Source: Syngnathus acus (Eukaryota > Chordata > Actinopteri > Syngnathiformes > Syngnathidae). From it: a DNA stretch of 64,000 nt. The stretch covers positions 5,220,001 to 5,284,000 of the forward strand of contig NC_051106.1 of the NCBI RefSeq assembly GCF_901709675.1, read 5' to 3'. This document shows, in pieces, positions 45,701 to 59,033 of this stretch (position 1 is its first letter; each line of letters begins with the position of its first letter). The notes under the pieces were generated by a model, which worked only from the letters and a program-made list of their open reading frames with translations, was not told the origin of the DNA and searched no databases. The translations under genes were made by a program, and so were the position numbers.

Positions 45701-48010
45701 TCATGCTTTAACCATCCATTAGCTATGTTTTGAGTCAGGTTGACACACTTTGAAATATGGCTATTCCAAATGTAGTCAAACTGAACATTTCATTTGGCAT
45801 GCCTCCAATTCTTTATGCAACCATGCGGATGGACCTTCCTTTCTGCGGGATGTATGCATGCACCTCTGACAAGATTCTGGGAAAGTATAGTCGTGTTCTA
45901 TGGAAAAGCCTCGATGAACTCTCAAATATGCTTGACAAGTTTTTTTTAGGTTTTTTTTTTTATCATAGCTGAACTTTTACTCTTACTGGACAGTTCAATA
46001 CAAGGTTCAAACACGATCTTGCTTTTTTTTTGTTCTTGCTGATTAGTCTTCACTAAATTAAGTTTTGAGGTTGTATGTGATTTTAAGGAAAATGATTTTT
46101 AACATTTATTTAAATGTTGACAACAACTTTAGTCTTATTTTATTGAGCTTCTCATTGATTTTTTGTTGATGATTAGCAATAGTAAAAATGCTCAACCGCT
46201 ACCCGACAGATTCAAGGGGCTTCTTCCACCCTTCCTCCGAACTCTTAAGTCACTCTCCTGATATATTCACACAGCCAACTCCCCTTTTTTTTTTTCTTCA
46301 AATGCTAATGACGAGCTGCGCTGAAAGCCTTAAATTGGGCCATGCAATTCAGTCTGTGGTTTGGTGAGGCCTAGCTCATGTTGGAGATGGCGGCGTCCAC
46401 CCTCCCGACACCTCCACCACCACCCCTTGCTTCTTGTCTTTTGTGTGCTCTCAGTAATAGGCACAGATGTTCCTCTTGCCTCACACAAGGCCACCCCCCC
46501 CCCTAATCGCCACCTTGTATGCGGACGGCTTGCACCTGCCCCAGCAGCTCTCCGTTTTTCCTCACCCTCTCACCAACCCCTCCACTCTTTTTTCCCCCCT
46601 CTCTCTTTCCTTTCCATTACTCCAGCCCCCAAATTTTCGACGCCACTTTTCAGTCACTTGATTGTTTAAACAGTGAATTGAGGCAGACTTGACGAAGGCG
46701 AGATCAGGTTGGGTGCACAGCGTTAAAAGGAAAGGGATTTTTTGTCATTTTGGCTGAAAAGAGCCATGCGAGCTTCTCTTCACTCCAGCTGGACAGAATT
46801 TGGAACTTAATACCCTTGTACCAGCCAAACCTCAAAGCTGATGGGGCATTTAGCCTGCCTCACTCCCATTGGACAAGTGGATTCAAGTGTGAAAGGGGGT
46901 AAAGTTGTCGCCCGGGTTTAAAAAAATTGGACCAATATGCTGTTTTTTTTTTTTTTTTTGCCCAATTGCCCCTGTGGTGTCTGGTAATTTACAGTCATCT
47001 TCAAATGGGCCTTTCAAACTGAGTGTTCAAATTTGGTCTCTGTAGGGATTTGTCTTGGAGTGGAAGAAAAAAAAAAATCATCTTCGGCTTGCTGATGTTT
47101 TTACAGCAAAGTAAATCTGATACGTATCTTAACCACCTTGAAATGAAACCACGGCAGGTGCCACTGAAGCCTAATGGTACGTTTGCCGTGAGTTATGCTT
47201 GGAAGTGATAGAAAATACCTTTTACCACTGACAATTCTGTAATAGCAGTGAAAACCGGAGTATTCCTTCAAGCCGACCCCAACTCAATTTAACGCCTTAG
47301 TAACGGTGGAGGTTTTTTTTTTTCAGGAAACAACACTCCCTGTTTGCCTAACTGTGCTGTTTCAACAAAACTATTCATCATTGGTTTTATTTTGGCAAAT
47401 ATTTCTTACACTCAAAAGACAGATAGAAAGGAGATGGGGTTCAGCAGCCGAGCATTAAATCAATAGATTGTCTGCTGAGTTTGTGCCGCGCTGAGACTTT
47501 TTTTTTTTTTGTATGGCCGCTGCTTAGTGTGCCAGAAGCAGGCCAAATAATTGATCATTATCGTGCATGGCACTGTAGCGGAACCAGGGGACTCTGAAAT
47601 CAATGTCGTTTTTTCTTCTCTGCAACACATTCGTTTTAATGCAATCCCCACCGCCGTCAGGTTTTGGAAGTAGCGAATGCTTAGAGAGCAGAATGGAAGA
47701 AAGACGTGAGAGTCTTATTTATTCATTTTTTTTCCCGTTGGGATCGAGCTCACACACCACGGAGAACGCTTTGATGTATTAGACAGGTTTACGGTTCAAC
47801 AGAGACCTCTTTTAGTCCGCATCTTCGCTGAGTGCATCATCACCTCATCGTAACTTATTCGAATCCTTGGCCTCACTTTAGGTTTTTCACTGAAGTTTGA
47901 CGTCACTTGTGATGTAATGAAACGTTTATATTTTTCATTCTCTTCTGAATGAGTGCTTGAAATGAGCATTTAGCTGCCCTGTATGATCAGTCAACAGTTA
48001 ACGCTTAGCA
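42746..48010. other. Long non-coding stretch, no gene recognised
   Basis: AT-rich with T-runs near 46290 and 46945 and a C-rich tract at 46490-46640. No exon or RNA gene is recognised. Confidence 0.45.
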
Positions 48011-48254
48011 CTAGTTCATGGGAGAATTTTGTAGAACAGGTTTTGAGGTTTAGAAAAATCATTAGAAAACGAAGCTTCAAAATGATTCATGAACCAGTTG
48101 TCATGTTTACTGAGCACTCTGTTCACCTTAGGACTGAACGTGCACTGACTTCTCATTTTTTAAACCCCTTTCTTTAAACCATCAATGTCATCTAGAGGAC
48201 TCAAAAAACAACTGGTTCATGAAGCAAATTTGAAGCTTTATTTTCCCATCACTA
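48011..48254. mobile_element. Terminal-inverted-repeat element (family ending CATCACTA), second copy
   Basis: The ends CTAGTTCATGGGA and TCCCATCACTAG are inverted with a small difference. Inside, CTGTTCACCTTAGGAC and TGCACTGACTTCTCA match the copy at 55669-55840 in reverse orientation, while GTCATCTAGAGGA matches 29730-29864 directly. No clean target-site duplication is seen. Confidence 0.6.
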
Positions 48255-51200
48255 GAAAATATAGCACCTCAGGTATTAAAATGACATCATACTGCAAAAT
48301 GGGATAAATGTTCATCCGTTATTTTCTGCCAATTGTTCCACAATCATTTCCAACTGTAAAAGTGTAATGCTCACATGTTTTGCCCCAGCACACACGAAGC
48401 GGTATGATTATTCAGCCTACCGTGATCTTGTTTGATTGCTTCTCTCAAAGGGCAGAGCCTTGCAGTAGCTCGTGTGCCGCTGGATAATTAGTGTTGTGAT
48501 ACAGGATCACCGCAGGGGCCCCCTGTTTGAGAGAAGCCACAGGCCACTTTGGTCAGTTTGGCTTGATGCACACCAAAGAAATGCGCACTCAATCAAGCAC
48601 ATTATAGGAGCAGGTTGCAGGCCATTTGATCATAAATTTATGCTGGCACATGTAGGACAAGACTTCAGCACTTTTTTTTTCCAGCTGCGGATGACACAAT
48701 ACAACAAAATAAAATTTACATCCAATCCCCCCCAAAAAATTATATATATACTGTCTATATACTCTGTCTACTTTGAGGATCATGGGGACACATTTGCATG
48801 GTGTGATTAGGTGATCGATATATTCCTCAGACATCCCCGTGTCACAAGGCACTTTTGCAAAGTCTTTGCAGGCTTTAATGAATATTGAGTGTTCTATCTC
48901 TTTCTGCCTTCCAATTAATGAATAGATGTTGGTAATTATTTGACCAATGCCTCTCACTCTCACGACACGTCCCATATCCATCACTAAGTTAAAAATAAAT
49001 TAAAATCAATAATGCCGGCAGACTCTTTGGACAGTGTCAGTGATGCCCATACGGGGACCCGTGCAGGTCTGAATAACAACTATTGATCCTCCTTGAGCAA
49101 TATTCTCTTTTATCAGCACACACCCCTCTTCTGCATGCAAGATAAGTGTTGCTCTTCTTTCTCACAGTCGCACACATAGGCAAGCATCGACTCAACTGCA
49201 TCTTGTTTCTTCTTATCGCTCTCAACCATGATAAAGAATGCAAAAAGAAAAGCAACAAAGACCAGGAAGTTGCAGGCACAAAAAAAAAGGCCGCTTTGTC
49301 ACGGAGTCAACACAGTTAATACAATTCAGACAGCTCCCTCGCTTGTCCCTTGCCCTCTGCCTGCCATGCGCTTGGTGGCCTTTGAGTAAACAATTGCTTG
49401 GAAAACAAATGCTTCCCTAAATTGTTGTAAAAAGGAGCCTCGGCGGCGCTGGCGGCTCCAATCCGACCGGAGGCCCCGGGAGCGCAGATAACGTGTGTCA
49501 GCAAACATTGACTGGGCTTTATCACAATGAGCTTTCTGTGTTGGAGGAGCTAAAGGGCTGGCCAGCTAATCGTCCTCCACAGAGAGAACACATTCCTGCG
49601 GGTCAGGGCCTCAGGGTTCTAAGTGTGTGAAGGAAAAAAAAAACTCCTGCTCCCTAAAAACAACGACCAAATTACAGTTTTGAACTATATACATACAAAA
49701 AAACGGCACCATTTTGGCTCCACATTGCTGTTATGTTGTAAACATTCGCAATGGTCACATAAAAGTGCAATTTATTTTTTGGGGGCAGTTTTTGGGCTCT
49801 GTTTTGGTCAGACATCTGGTGAAGTACACACGAAAGTAAATTTTGTACTTGTAATGATTTTTTTTTTTACTCTCATTTCACAAAATGCTAGAAATTAAGA
49901 ACATCTGTCAATATAAGAGAGTTTGTGTGTTGTGAAGTGAGGGGTCACTCGGATGCCTCGGAGCGGGGTGAGAGTTTACAGCCAAGGACATAGCAGGGAA
50001 TTAAGTTTCACACAGACACGGAAGCTTTTGCTCTCGTTACAAACGACATCGGAAAGGAAGGTGCACTAAAAGCACTCGGGGTGATTCCGCTTGGGCTGAA
50101 AGCCTCGCCTGAAGGCATCTTTTCATCTCGGTTCACGACTCCGCAGTTTTGCCCCCTCGTGTCTCTTTAAGTGTTTTCTTCGCAGGCACAGCAGCTCTGA
50201 ACTGTTGCAAACCTCAGTGCAATAACACCATGTCTTGTCTCCCTGCTGCGGGGGTGGGGGGGTTGTAGAGGGGGTGAGCGAAATCATTTCACTTGCAGTT
50301 TCAGGTCACAGCCAACAGATGTCAGCCTTTTCAGTGGATTCAAATCCCTTAGTAAAAAATAAATAAAAACAGAAGCGCTTAGTGCTTTAAAAACAATTAC
50401 ATATTGTTTTTTATACACAAAAATAATGCCATAAATATCCTCATAATAATTCTCCACCAAATTATGGGTTTTATTCATTGTATTTTTCAACTTTAAAATC
50501 ATCTAATATATTTTGTGCTGTAAAAACAGATCAAATTTGACCCAAACATCTTGTAAGCATCTCCGTATATAAAAAGGTTAGAATTAGCGATGCACACGTT
50601 GTGCGCTTGATCTTAGTTTGATATGCATTACCTATGTTAATCAGATTTTCAATTGATTCTTCAAGGAAAATGTCCCACGAGGTAGGCCTGACAACAGGGT
50701 CAGACAGCATGTACTTCCCCGCACACACCCACCCACGGTGCCTAGGAAGCCTTGTATCCTGCTCTCAGTCTTGAACTCGGACCACGTGGTCGGAAATAAC
50801 TTCCGCAAAATTTATTCCACCTTTCTCTTCCACATGCAAACCAATATAGGAAGTAACATGTCAGTGCTTTGAAATGATTGCCGCTTACTCGTTGGGATGC
50901 ATAACCCAGCCAGTTTAATCCTGTTTATGTGGCAGGATGAGGATAACTCCTGGGGAATAGCTGCTATCCTTATCATATTTATCCAGTGATGAAAGATTAC
51001 TGTCCAAATGCGCTTTACTTGCACAAGGCATTGCATTGCATTGGTACTGTGAGCTAAGATGCGATTTTGTTTTTCCCCTCCCTTGTCCAAAAAGAAATGC
51101 ATGAATGAAAATCTAGGAGCTGGCTGCTGACTTGAACAAGATAATTCCTGGCAATAGTGGTTATTCTCGATCAGCATGTTCATTCTCGGAGGACTATGGT

Positions 51201-51397
51201 TTAAAACCCAATTCCTATGAATATGGACTACACAATCCAAATCTTCTGAAATAGAGACCGTAAATATTTTTTTTGCTGCAATTTAGGAATGTTCAACATC
51301 TTGGCCATAGTTCCAAATGATATTTGGTTCATCAACAAAAAGGAGTGCAGTGCAGTGAAATATGTTAGTGGCAGCTCTTGCAAGCCAAACTACCTAG
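48255..51397. other. Non-coding stretch with one candidate conserved island
   Basis: An island at about 48811-48975 is high-complexity and rich in AATTA/TAATGA words. The overlapping 131-codon minus-strand open frame is within chance expectation. A G-run lies at about 50251-50262. Confidence 0.4.
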
Positions 51398-51450
51398 ATG
51401 CCCTTGAGCAAGAACTTGACACCCCTCAACCTCTCACGGGTGCGTAGCCA
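51398..51450. repeat. Short relic of an old interspersed repeat
   Basis: CCCTTGAGCAAGAACTTGAC followed by ACCCCTCAACC resembles a phrase common in old fish interspersed repeats. The reverse complement of its core occurs at 10535-10551. It is too short to classify. Confidence 0.35.
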
Positions 51451-54400
51451 CGACAGAGTTGCCAATCATAGATTAGCAACGGTTATATAAATGCAAAGAA
51501 TGAATACAATAAATTCCCTCCCGTTCCCTAACGAGTAACACACGCATATGTTTCAGGGGTTTGTGTAGCAGCTGTTGGTTTTCTTTCTTGTGAACGTTTA
51601 AAAGGTTCCAGCATTGAGTCCTGCAATCACACACACACACACCAAGTGTGTTCCTTCCAGGCAAGAGCTTGTCAGAGAATCTAAGAGGCAGGCAGGGAGG
51701 CACAAGGTGGGGACCTCTTCAGATGTGGCTGCTATTAACAGCGTTGTGATGTGCTCATGTTTTCGTAGCTTCACAAGGCTGCTACTCGGGGCTGTGTGTG
51801 AAGCTTGGGACCCCTCTTTGAAGTGAACTTGATCTCTCAGTATACGCTCTTGGTAAATTGCACTTTCTCTTTCTGTCTCTCTCCCCAAGATTAGATTTGG
51901 GATTTCGAAGGATGCATTGAACGAGGTTTTGGCTGATTTAGGCTATGTGTGGTTTTGACAATGAATTAAAAGAAAATACAAATAAATAAACACAAATGCA
52001 TGAATAAATAAATGTCACATTGATATTTTAAAACTATTTTCCCATTAAAAAAAAAAACTTTTTAAGATGTACCAAATCAACAGGTGTTAACCCAAAAGAC
52101 TATGTAACAGAAAAATCTATAGTAAATTGCATGTTGTGTTTTCCATCCGTATAGTTAAATCATATATTTCTGATGATTTGATTTAAACTAGGTACTTGAC
52201 CACATTTGTGCTTAATGTAGTATATTGGTTTTGATCATTTTAAGAGATATGAAAATATCTCTCTGAATATATCTGATATCTTTTGATAGCAACTCAGTGC
52301 CTGCATGTATTTCAATCATTGTGTATTTTTCATGTTTGTCTGTAAATTGCGTGTCTTTCTATCTGGACCGTTAGTCTGTCGATAAAGATAATAATAATGG
52401 CTAGAGAAGCAACAAAAGGACTGCTCATCAAGCGCCTGTTGTTAAGCACCACAAAAAAAAAAATATCTTTTTTGGTTATTCACTCACTGTCTGTCAATAA
52501 AGTCACCATTATGGCTGTTGTTTTAAATTACCTTCTTTTTTTTCTCCTTCTTTTCATTCAACTATGATGTTTACTCCATCAGCTGTCAGCGAACATGCGC
52601 GTGTTCGGTGGAGTGCAGCATTGAACACCTGTGTTTTGCTGTAATGACTTTGATTACACATTTTTTATGGACTGTTGCAGAAAAGCTCAATTTTAAGATT
52701 CTGATTGCCACTGAGAGAGAAAAAAAAAAAGCTTTCCGGAATATTTGATTAGGTTGTGTGTCTGCGTCGTCGTAGTGAAACACGATGCATCGGGGACGCT
52801 TATTGAACTATGAGAGCCTCTTCTTTCCACGATAGCCACTGGTCTGCATCCAGACGTGTGACAATCCCGGGGCCTCATCGCCACTGATGCCTGCTTTCCC
52901 AAAAGATGCCTGAAGCTGCCTGATTTGGAACAAATGCACACAAACACACCAGGGGGACCTGGCTGATTATGCGTGTGTTTTTTTTTTGGCTATTGTCAGG
53001 TGTGAAGCTGTGCTGAGGTAGAGCGAGCAACCGTGGGCATCTCCCGGTTCACAACGCTAGTCAGAAAACTGACAAGGCAAAGCTGCTTTTCATTCTGTAC
53101 CTCAAAAAACAAGCCAACTTTCCTCTCTTTTTTCCGTGGCCTTTATCTTCTCTCTGTGTGTCTTTCCATTGCTCCCCCTTGTCTGGTTAGAGGGCATCTA
53201 TACCGTTCTCTGTCGACGGGAGAAAGTATTTTATCACTGCCACATATGGAGAAAGGCATTTTCCTCCCAAAGGGAAAGCTGACATGCAATTACGATGTTC
53301 TGGCAGCCCCAAACATCCTTCACAAAATATATGGCATCCTGTTTTTGACGCATCCGCCTTTATGATGTCCAACGTGGCACAATTGTGTTGAATCTACTTT
53401 TGGGCGTGTTTCCGTTTATATCATCAACAGACTGTTTAGAAGTAACTTTTATTTTTGCGGCCATCAACAAAAAACATCCCTACTTCAGGAAGTCACAATT
53501 ATCCAGAGCTGAAATAGTTTTTTGTAATTAAATGCATTTCAAGCCCCTCACTTCTAAACAACATTTTCCGTTTTGATTCCATCATGTGTGTCTTTGCACG
53601 CAAAGATCATACAAACACAGCTGGGGTATAATGCAGACAAATAAGGAAGGAGTAAATGCACAAGATTACAGATGACGGCTTCGGGAGATGTCTGGAAGCA
53701 GTTTGTTTGGTTGTCATATAAACTGGCCCCATCAGAGAGCGGGAGAGAGTAAAGTGGGACAGATGTGGATGGAGGAAGCCCGTGTTGCAGCTTCCAAACA
53801 CCTGACCTGATCTTTCATAAAATAAAAATAAAAAAGGTACCCTTTATATCACTTAATATTTATTACCTCCTCCAATGTGGTTTTCAGCAGAGTTACGCAA
53901 TACACAATTTGGTCCTGATTCATATTAAGATAAGTCTGGCCTTGTCAAAGTTCCTCCCGCTTCTAGCTTCCATTTGGAAGAAAGATCCCACTCATTCTTT
54001 TCGAAATTGGATGAAGACAAACCTTCCAAATGTGCTGGTGAAACCAAGGACGACAGTTGGTTTTTAAAGAGGCGTCTGTGAAACATAAAACAAAAAAACT
54101 GGAAAGAGAAGAGCGGGCTTCAAAGTGAAGAGACATAAAAGTGCATTTTGAAGTCTCCGGTTATCAATTCCCGAATCATTGAGGGGGTTGGCTCGATAAC
54201 TGCCCTCTTGAATTTCAGGACAAGACTTTGAAGTGAGCCGTGGGGTTACAGTAGATGTATAATACAGTGTATTTTGTTTTCCTGGAACTGCTGCTCCACA
54301 AACTCAATATCAGTCTTCAGCATTTTTTTTATTCCCTGCTGCCTTCCATGCACATCTAATAAATGTATTTTCTTTTCTTTGAGTGTTTTTGGTCTGGCTT

Positions 54401-55668
54401 GAACTTCAATAAATCCTTGTGAGATCTGAGATTTATTTACAAAAAAATTCGAAGCAATTTCTTTTTTGGGGTAAACTGCTGTTAGGCTCAATTGGCTTTT
54501 CCTGGAAGATACTTTTTTTTTGTTGCAGCTGACCTTCCTTTTTAGAATCTCATAAGCATTTACAGGTGGAACCATTATAGTGGTAATCCTAGCAATCATT
54601 TCTCTTTGCAATTAAAAGTATTGATCATTTGCACGCTGTCACAAAGTCGACTTGACTGTTTTTACTCGCCAACATCTGTGGCAAATAGCGGTCTGAACTT
54701 TGGCGGCATTACATTAAGAAAAATGTATACTCACGTGTGTGTGACAATTTGTGCAATTTGTTACAGTATTCGATTATTTTCCGAGTAATCTCTAACAAGA
54801 ATATAGTTTGACGCAAAGTATAGAGACTTTTATGGTCGCTGTCACCCCGAGGTTGAGTCGTCACATCTACTCACCGCTTCTGTCAATGCTTTGCAGATGT
54901 TTACGAGGACTGGAGGTCGTCTTGGGGGCATTTAGTTCACTGCACTTTGCTGTCCATACATCTCAGCCACCTTTCAAAGTGTTGTGGACCAAGCCTCTGT
55001 GTCCCAGTAGCCCCCGGGTCAACCACAACACTGACTCACTCACTGCTTGTCAGTGTGTCAAGGTGCACGCATCCGTGCGGGGGAAAGATGGGAAGCTTGA
55101 TGCGAGGCGGGAGACACGTAGAAAGGCTTGCATGTCTTGAAGATGGTGGTCGAAGATGGTCGGCTAATACATGGTTCACATTATGCTTTGCCTTGAGACA
55201 AAGAGCAGTCCAGTGGAAACAAGATGACCCCTCTGGACCTGCTGTCATGTGACATCTTTGTTTACTGTACCTGCATGCCTACCACTATAGCTCCTGTCAA
55301 CGGGAAAAGAATAAATCGATATTTTGATTTTTACTTTCACTTGCAGATGAATTCATATAAAGCATGCAAAGGTTTATTTGATTCTTGGTTTATCTTTTGC
55401 ATGGTTTGGAGTTTGTAATAGTTTTTGGTTGTCTTTATTATTTGCAGTATTTTGAATTTTACCAGCCTAGTTCAGATTAAATCCGAACTTTTTAATCAAC
55501 AAATGGTGGCTGTCTAAAAAAATATATACTACATATGAAATGCTAAAATTATTTTGGGCTCAAAATAAGATAAATAAAATAACATTTTTAAATTTAAAAT
55601 TCGATTTATTTTATGTTAAGAAGGACATAAGGACAATTTCTCACTTGATTATTCTTTCATTATTATGA
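51451..55668. other. Non-coding stretch, no gene recognised
   Basis: Mixed AT-rich sequence with a short CA repeat at 51630-51643 and A/T-runs. No gene is seen. Confidence 0.45.
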
Positions 55669-55840
55669 AGTGATGCAAAAATGAGGCTTCAAATTTGCTT
55701 CGTGAACCAGCACTGGTTTTGAGAGGCGTTTAAGAAATTGCAAGTCAGTGTACTTTTAGCCCTATGGTGAACAGAAAGTGGTCTCATAAACATAAGAAAT
55801 GGTTCATGAATCATCTGGAGCCTTCATTTTCCAATCACTA
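55669..55840. mobile_element. Terminal-inverted-repeat element (family ending CATCACTA), full-length-looking copy
   Basis: AGTGATGCAAAAATGAGGCT at the left and AGCCTTCATTTTCCAATCACT at the right are imperfect inverted repeats, extended by TTCGTGAACCA and TGGTTCATGAA. At 172 bp it has no coding capacity. It is related to 29730-29864 and 48011-48254. No matching flanking duplication is visible, so the superfamily stays open. Confidence 0.65.
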
Positions 55841-58800
55841 TCTCAATGACAAGATATAGAAATATCAGTCAGTCTGTGGAGGTGTGCATATTTTAAATAC
55901 GGAATTCTTTGGCTTCTGTGGAGCTCAATGAGATGAAGTTTTGTCTCTATCAGACTCATTCTGGCTACTACAGCTCTCAGATGAATTCTGCATAAATCAA
56001 ACCATTTTCATCCTTACATAACATTATGCCACACCTTTATGGGTTTAAGCTCTTTCTATAAAAGTCAGTTTCGACTCATAGCAAAGCACACACTGATGTG
56101 TGTGACCACTTGGGACAGATGTAGTGGTGGACATCAATGCATGGCCTCTTTCTATTCAGTTGAGGCTACTGTCCAAACAGGATTAGGAGCAGCTTCCAAG
56201 TGTCAAAGCAATTACAACAATGACACCAGGGTGGTTGGTGGGGGGTTATGGCTGATGCTGTGTTAATGTCTGCAGAGATGAGCGCCTCCTGCCTAACACT
56301 TGTCACCGCCCAATTCCCAGCTCCATCTGTTCCCCTCTCGCTAATGCTTCAGATTAGACTCTTTTTACTACAAAAGATGCATCAGTCCATAAAAGTCACA
56401 GCATTTTGAGATGGAAGCTGGAAAAGATTAAAGATGGCCGTTGGTCATCGGCAAGCCTCATTTGTGGTGTAGCGATTATATTCGGAAGGCGCTAACAGTC
56501 TGCTCTTATCTGATGATGGAGATAAATTGATGCTTGCATTAAATTGTGTCTGATTCAATCATAGCTTTTGTGATACGGTATGGCCTTGGCCAAAATAGGC
56601 ATTTTGTTCAGCAACAGGTGGATTTCTTTTAGGACCATCATAGCTATGAATTACAATGCATGGTAAAATCCATATTGCATAAATTTTTATAGGTCAAACT
56701 TCAAAACAAAAAAATAAAATATTACTAAATCTGATATTCTACTAAAAAAATAATCTTATTTCATAAAATATGATTGTAATCTAATTGTTACTCATATTGC
56801 AAGTTGGATTTTCTTTTTTATGTTTTTATATGTAGTATGTTATATTTTCTTTCTTATAAATTGGCCTGCCTGATGACTATGGATGTAAACTGTCTTCAAG
56901 ATATAATCCAGCATATTTACATTTTGCCCTCATGTTCACTAATGTGTGTTGTCCCTAAATAAATTAAATAAACAAATAAATAAAAAAATAAGCTACCTGA
57001 TAGTCATTGCATTTTTTGATATATTCAGGGGAATAAGGAAGTTTAACAGTTGATGAAAAATGAATTGAGGAAAAAAAAAATGAAACGGAAATGAAAGCAT
57101 ATTCAGAACAAATACATCCATAGGCCACTTAGGTAGATAAGCTAACTGGCAAACCTTACTCACTCCTTTTATTATGCCTCACTTGTGCTCGGAAGAAAAT
57201 GGGTAACAGTGCAGATATGACGTCCCCTCTTGATGCCCCTCATTAATCTTAATAAAACAATTGACCCCTGAATGGCTTATTCTTGCCCTAGACCATTAGG
57301 CTGCATGACCGAGGCTTTAAATATTAAGCAGGCTTTGTAAAATTTGATAAAATGTTTAGTAAATGGCACAAGACACAGTGCACTCAGGATTCTCCTCTCT
57401 TAGCCCTACGTTGTAAACGATAGATGTGTTTTTATTACCCAGAATGCTGTTTTAAGCAGTATTTGTGGTTGACCTTGATATTAGCTTTTAGCTTGTTTGG
57501 TTTCCACTTGGCAGATAAGACATATCATCTCCTTCCATTGATTTCGACAGGCGGGAAAATGGTTAGAAACATGCAATAAAATATAATTGTGATTTTTTTT
57601 TGCCATTGGTATCATGATACTTTGATATTAGAAGATAATCGACAGTCAAATCAGTCTTGGGTGTGCCGTTGGTATTTGTTTTTATGAATTTTCAGATACG
57701 CACCATTGATGAGTTGTACATTCTTTGACATCAAACAACCAAAGTGAATTTGATTTTGCACCAACCCTAATAAATGCTTCTCAATGGATTTTTGAGCATT
57801 TTTTGGCAAAAGCATGAAGGCTGTGCCAGCAATAACACTTATTTGTTGTCAGTGAGATGCTGTTGTGTGCACCTTTTGGACCTTCATTCAGTGGCAATGC
57901 CTCAAAGCACACTCTGCAATATACAGTAATTTGTCACTGATTAAAATTTGTGCTGAGCTTTGAAGGCTGTACCGATGTTGCGTGCCGGAGTGGTCGTCCT
58001 CGTCTGGTAAAAATTGAAAGCCTTTTCATCTCTGGGGGCTTAAAGGGTCAAAGGAACACCAAATAAGCCTCCCCGTTGTGTTGCTTTGCTCCCCCTTCCC
58101 TTTCCAGCTTGTAACAAACTGCACCTTTGTCGGATGCAGCCTCTGTCAGGTCGGGGCCGGGGGGGTTGCGGGGGATTGGGGGAGAGCGTTGCCCTCAGGT
58201 TGAGGCTTTGGAGACCCTGTCAGCTTCAAAATGGGGTCTGCTTTATTTCACCCCTTGACCTCGGGCCCGAAAAGAGCCACGCAGGAAAAACACAGAGATA
58301 TATGATACATCAAGGCCTAGTGAAACTCCTCGACTGGGAAATGAGGACGCAGCAAAGTGCAGACTGAGCACAAAATGAATGAGCTTATTGTTGTGACTCT
58401 TTTTTTTTTTTTTTTTTTTCCCCCTTTTACATTGAATCAATGTCACCGAAACAATTTCCAACTTATGTGGCTCCTCTACACACCACAGCCGGTGTGCAGT
58501 GTTTTCTATCCTGCCGACGTCTGAAATGAACGTGCGGTTGTCTGCACGCTGTTTGCACCTTGTTTACGCTCATTTACAAACTCAGCCAGATAATGAGGCA
58601 AATTCATTTGCCAGTTTGCTGAAGCGCCCAAGTAAAGATAACGTGTTAGCGGGGTATGAAAAAGATCATGCTGAATTAATTTGACAAAACAATTTAAATA
58701 TTTTAAAGCAGTGACTAGAAGTTGTCAAAATTAAGGCAATTACATTGAATTAAATTAAACGCTATAATCTTGAAAGTATTTTTTCATTCACAAAAGCATA

Positions 58801-59003
58801 ATTTTGACATTGGGAATCGAATGGAATTTGTTTTTGATTTACTAACAATAAATTATGAGTGCATGAAAAACATGCTGATTAATCGGTATATCTTGTATAC
58901 AAAACTTGATTGTTACAATGTTTCCAACGTGTGTATCTGTATTTTTGATTTTGTTTACATTTTTCTCAGTATGTAAAATATACTATATCTATATGGCAAA
59001 ATA
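55841..59003. other. Non-coding stretch, no gene recognised
   Basis: AT-rich sequence with a G-rich patch at 58150-58185 and a T-run at about 58400-58420. No exon or RNA gene is recognised. Confidence 0.45.
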
Positions 59004-59033
59004 TTTTTATTTATTTATTTATTTATTTATTTA
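59004..59033. repeat. (TTTA)n microsatellite
   Basis: About seven tetranucleotide units. Confidence 0.92.

Noticed and set aside
46361-46669. C-rich 102-codon frame
   Set aside because: It is a low-complexity CCT/CCA tract whose proline/serine-rich translation is a compositional artefact.
48589-48984. 131-codon minus-strand frame that reads partly protein-like
   Set aside because: The second half runs through low-complexity sequence and there are no splice signals. The conserved-looking part is better explained as a non-coding island.
50812-51240. 142-codon minus-strand frame containing two similar segments
   Set aside because: The similarity is weak and no domain or splice site is evident. 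The length is compatible with chance.
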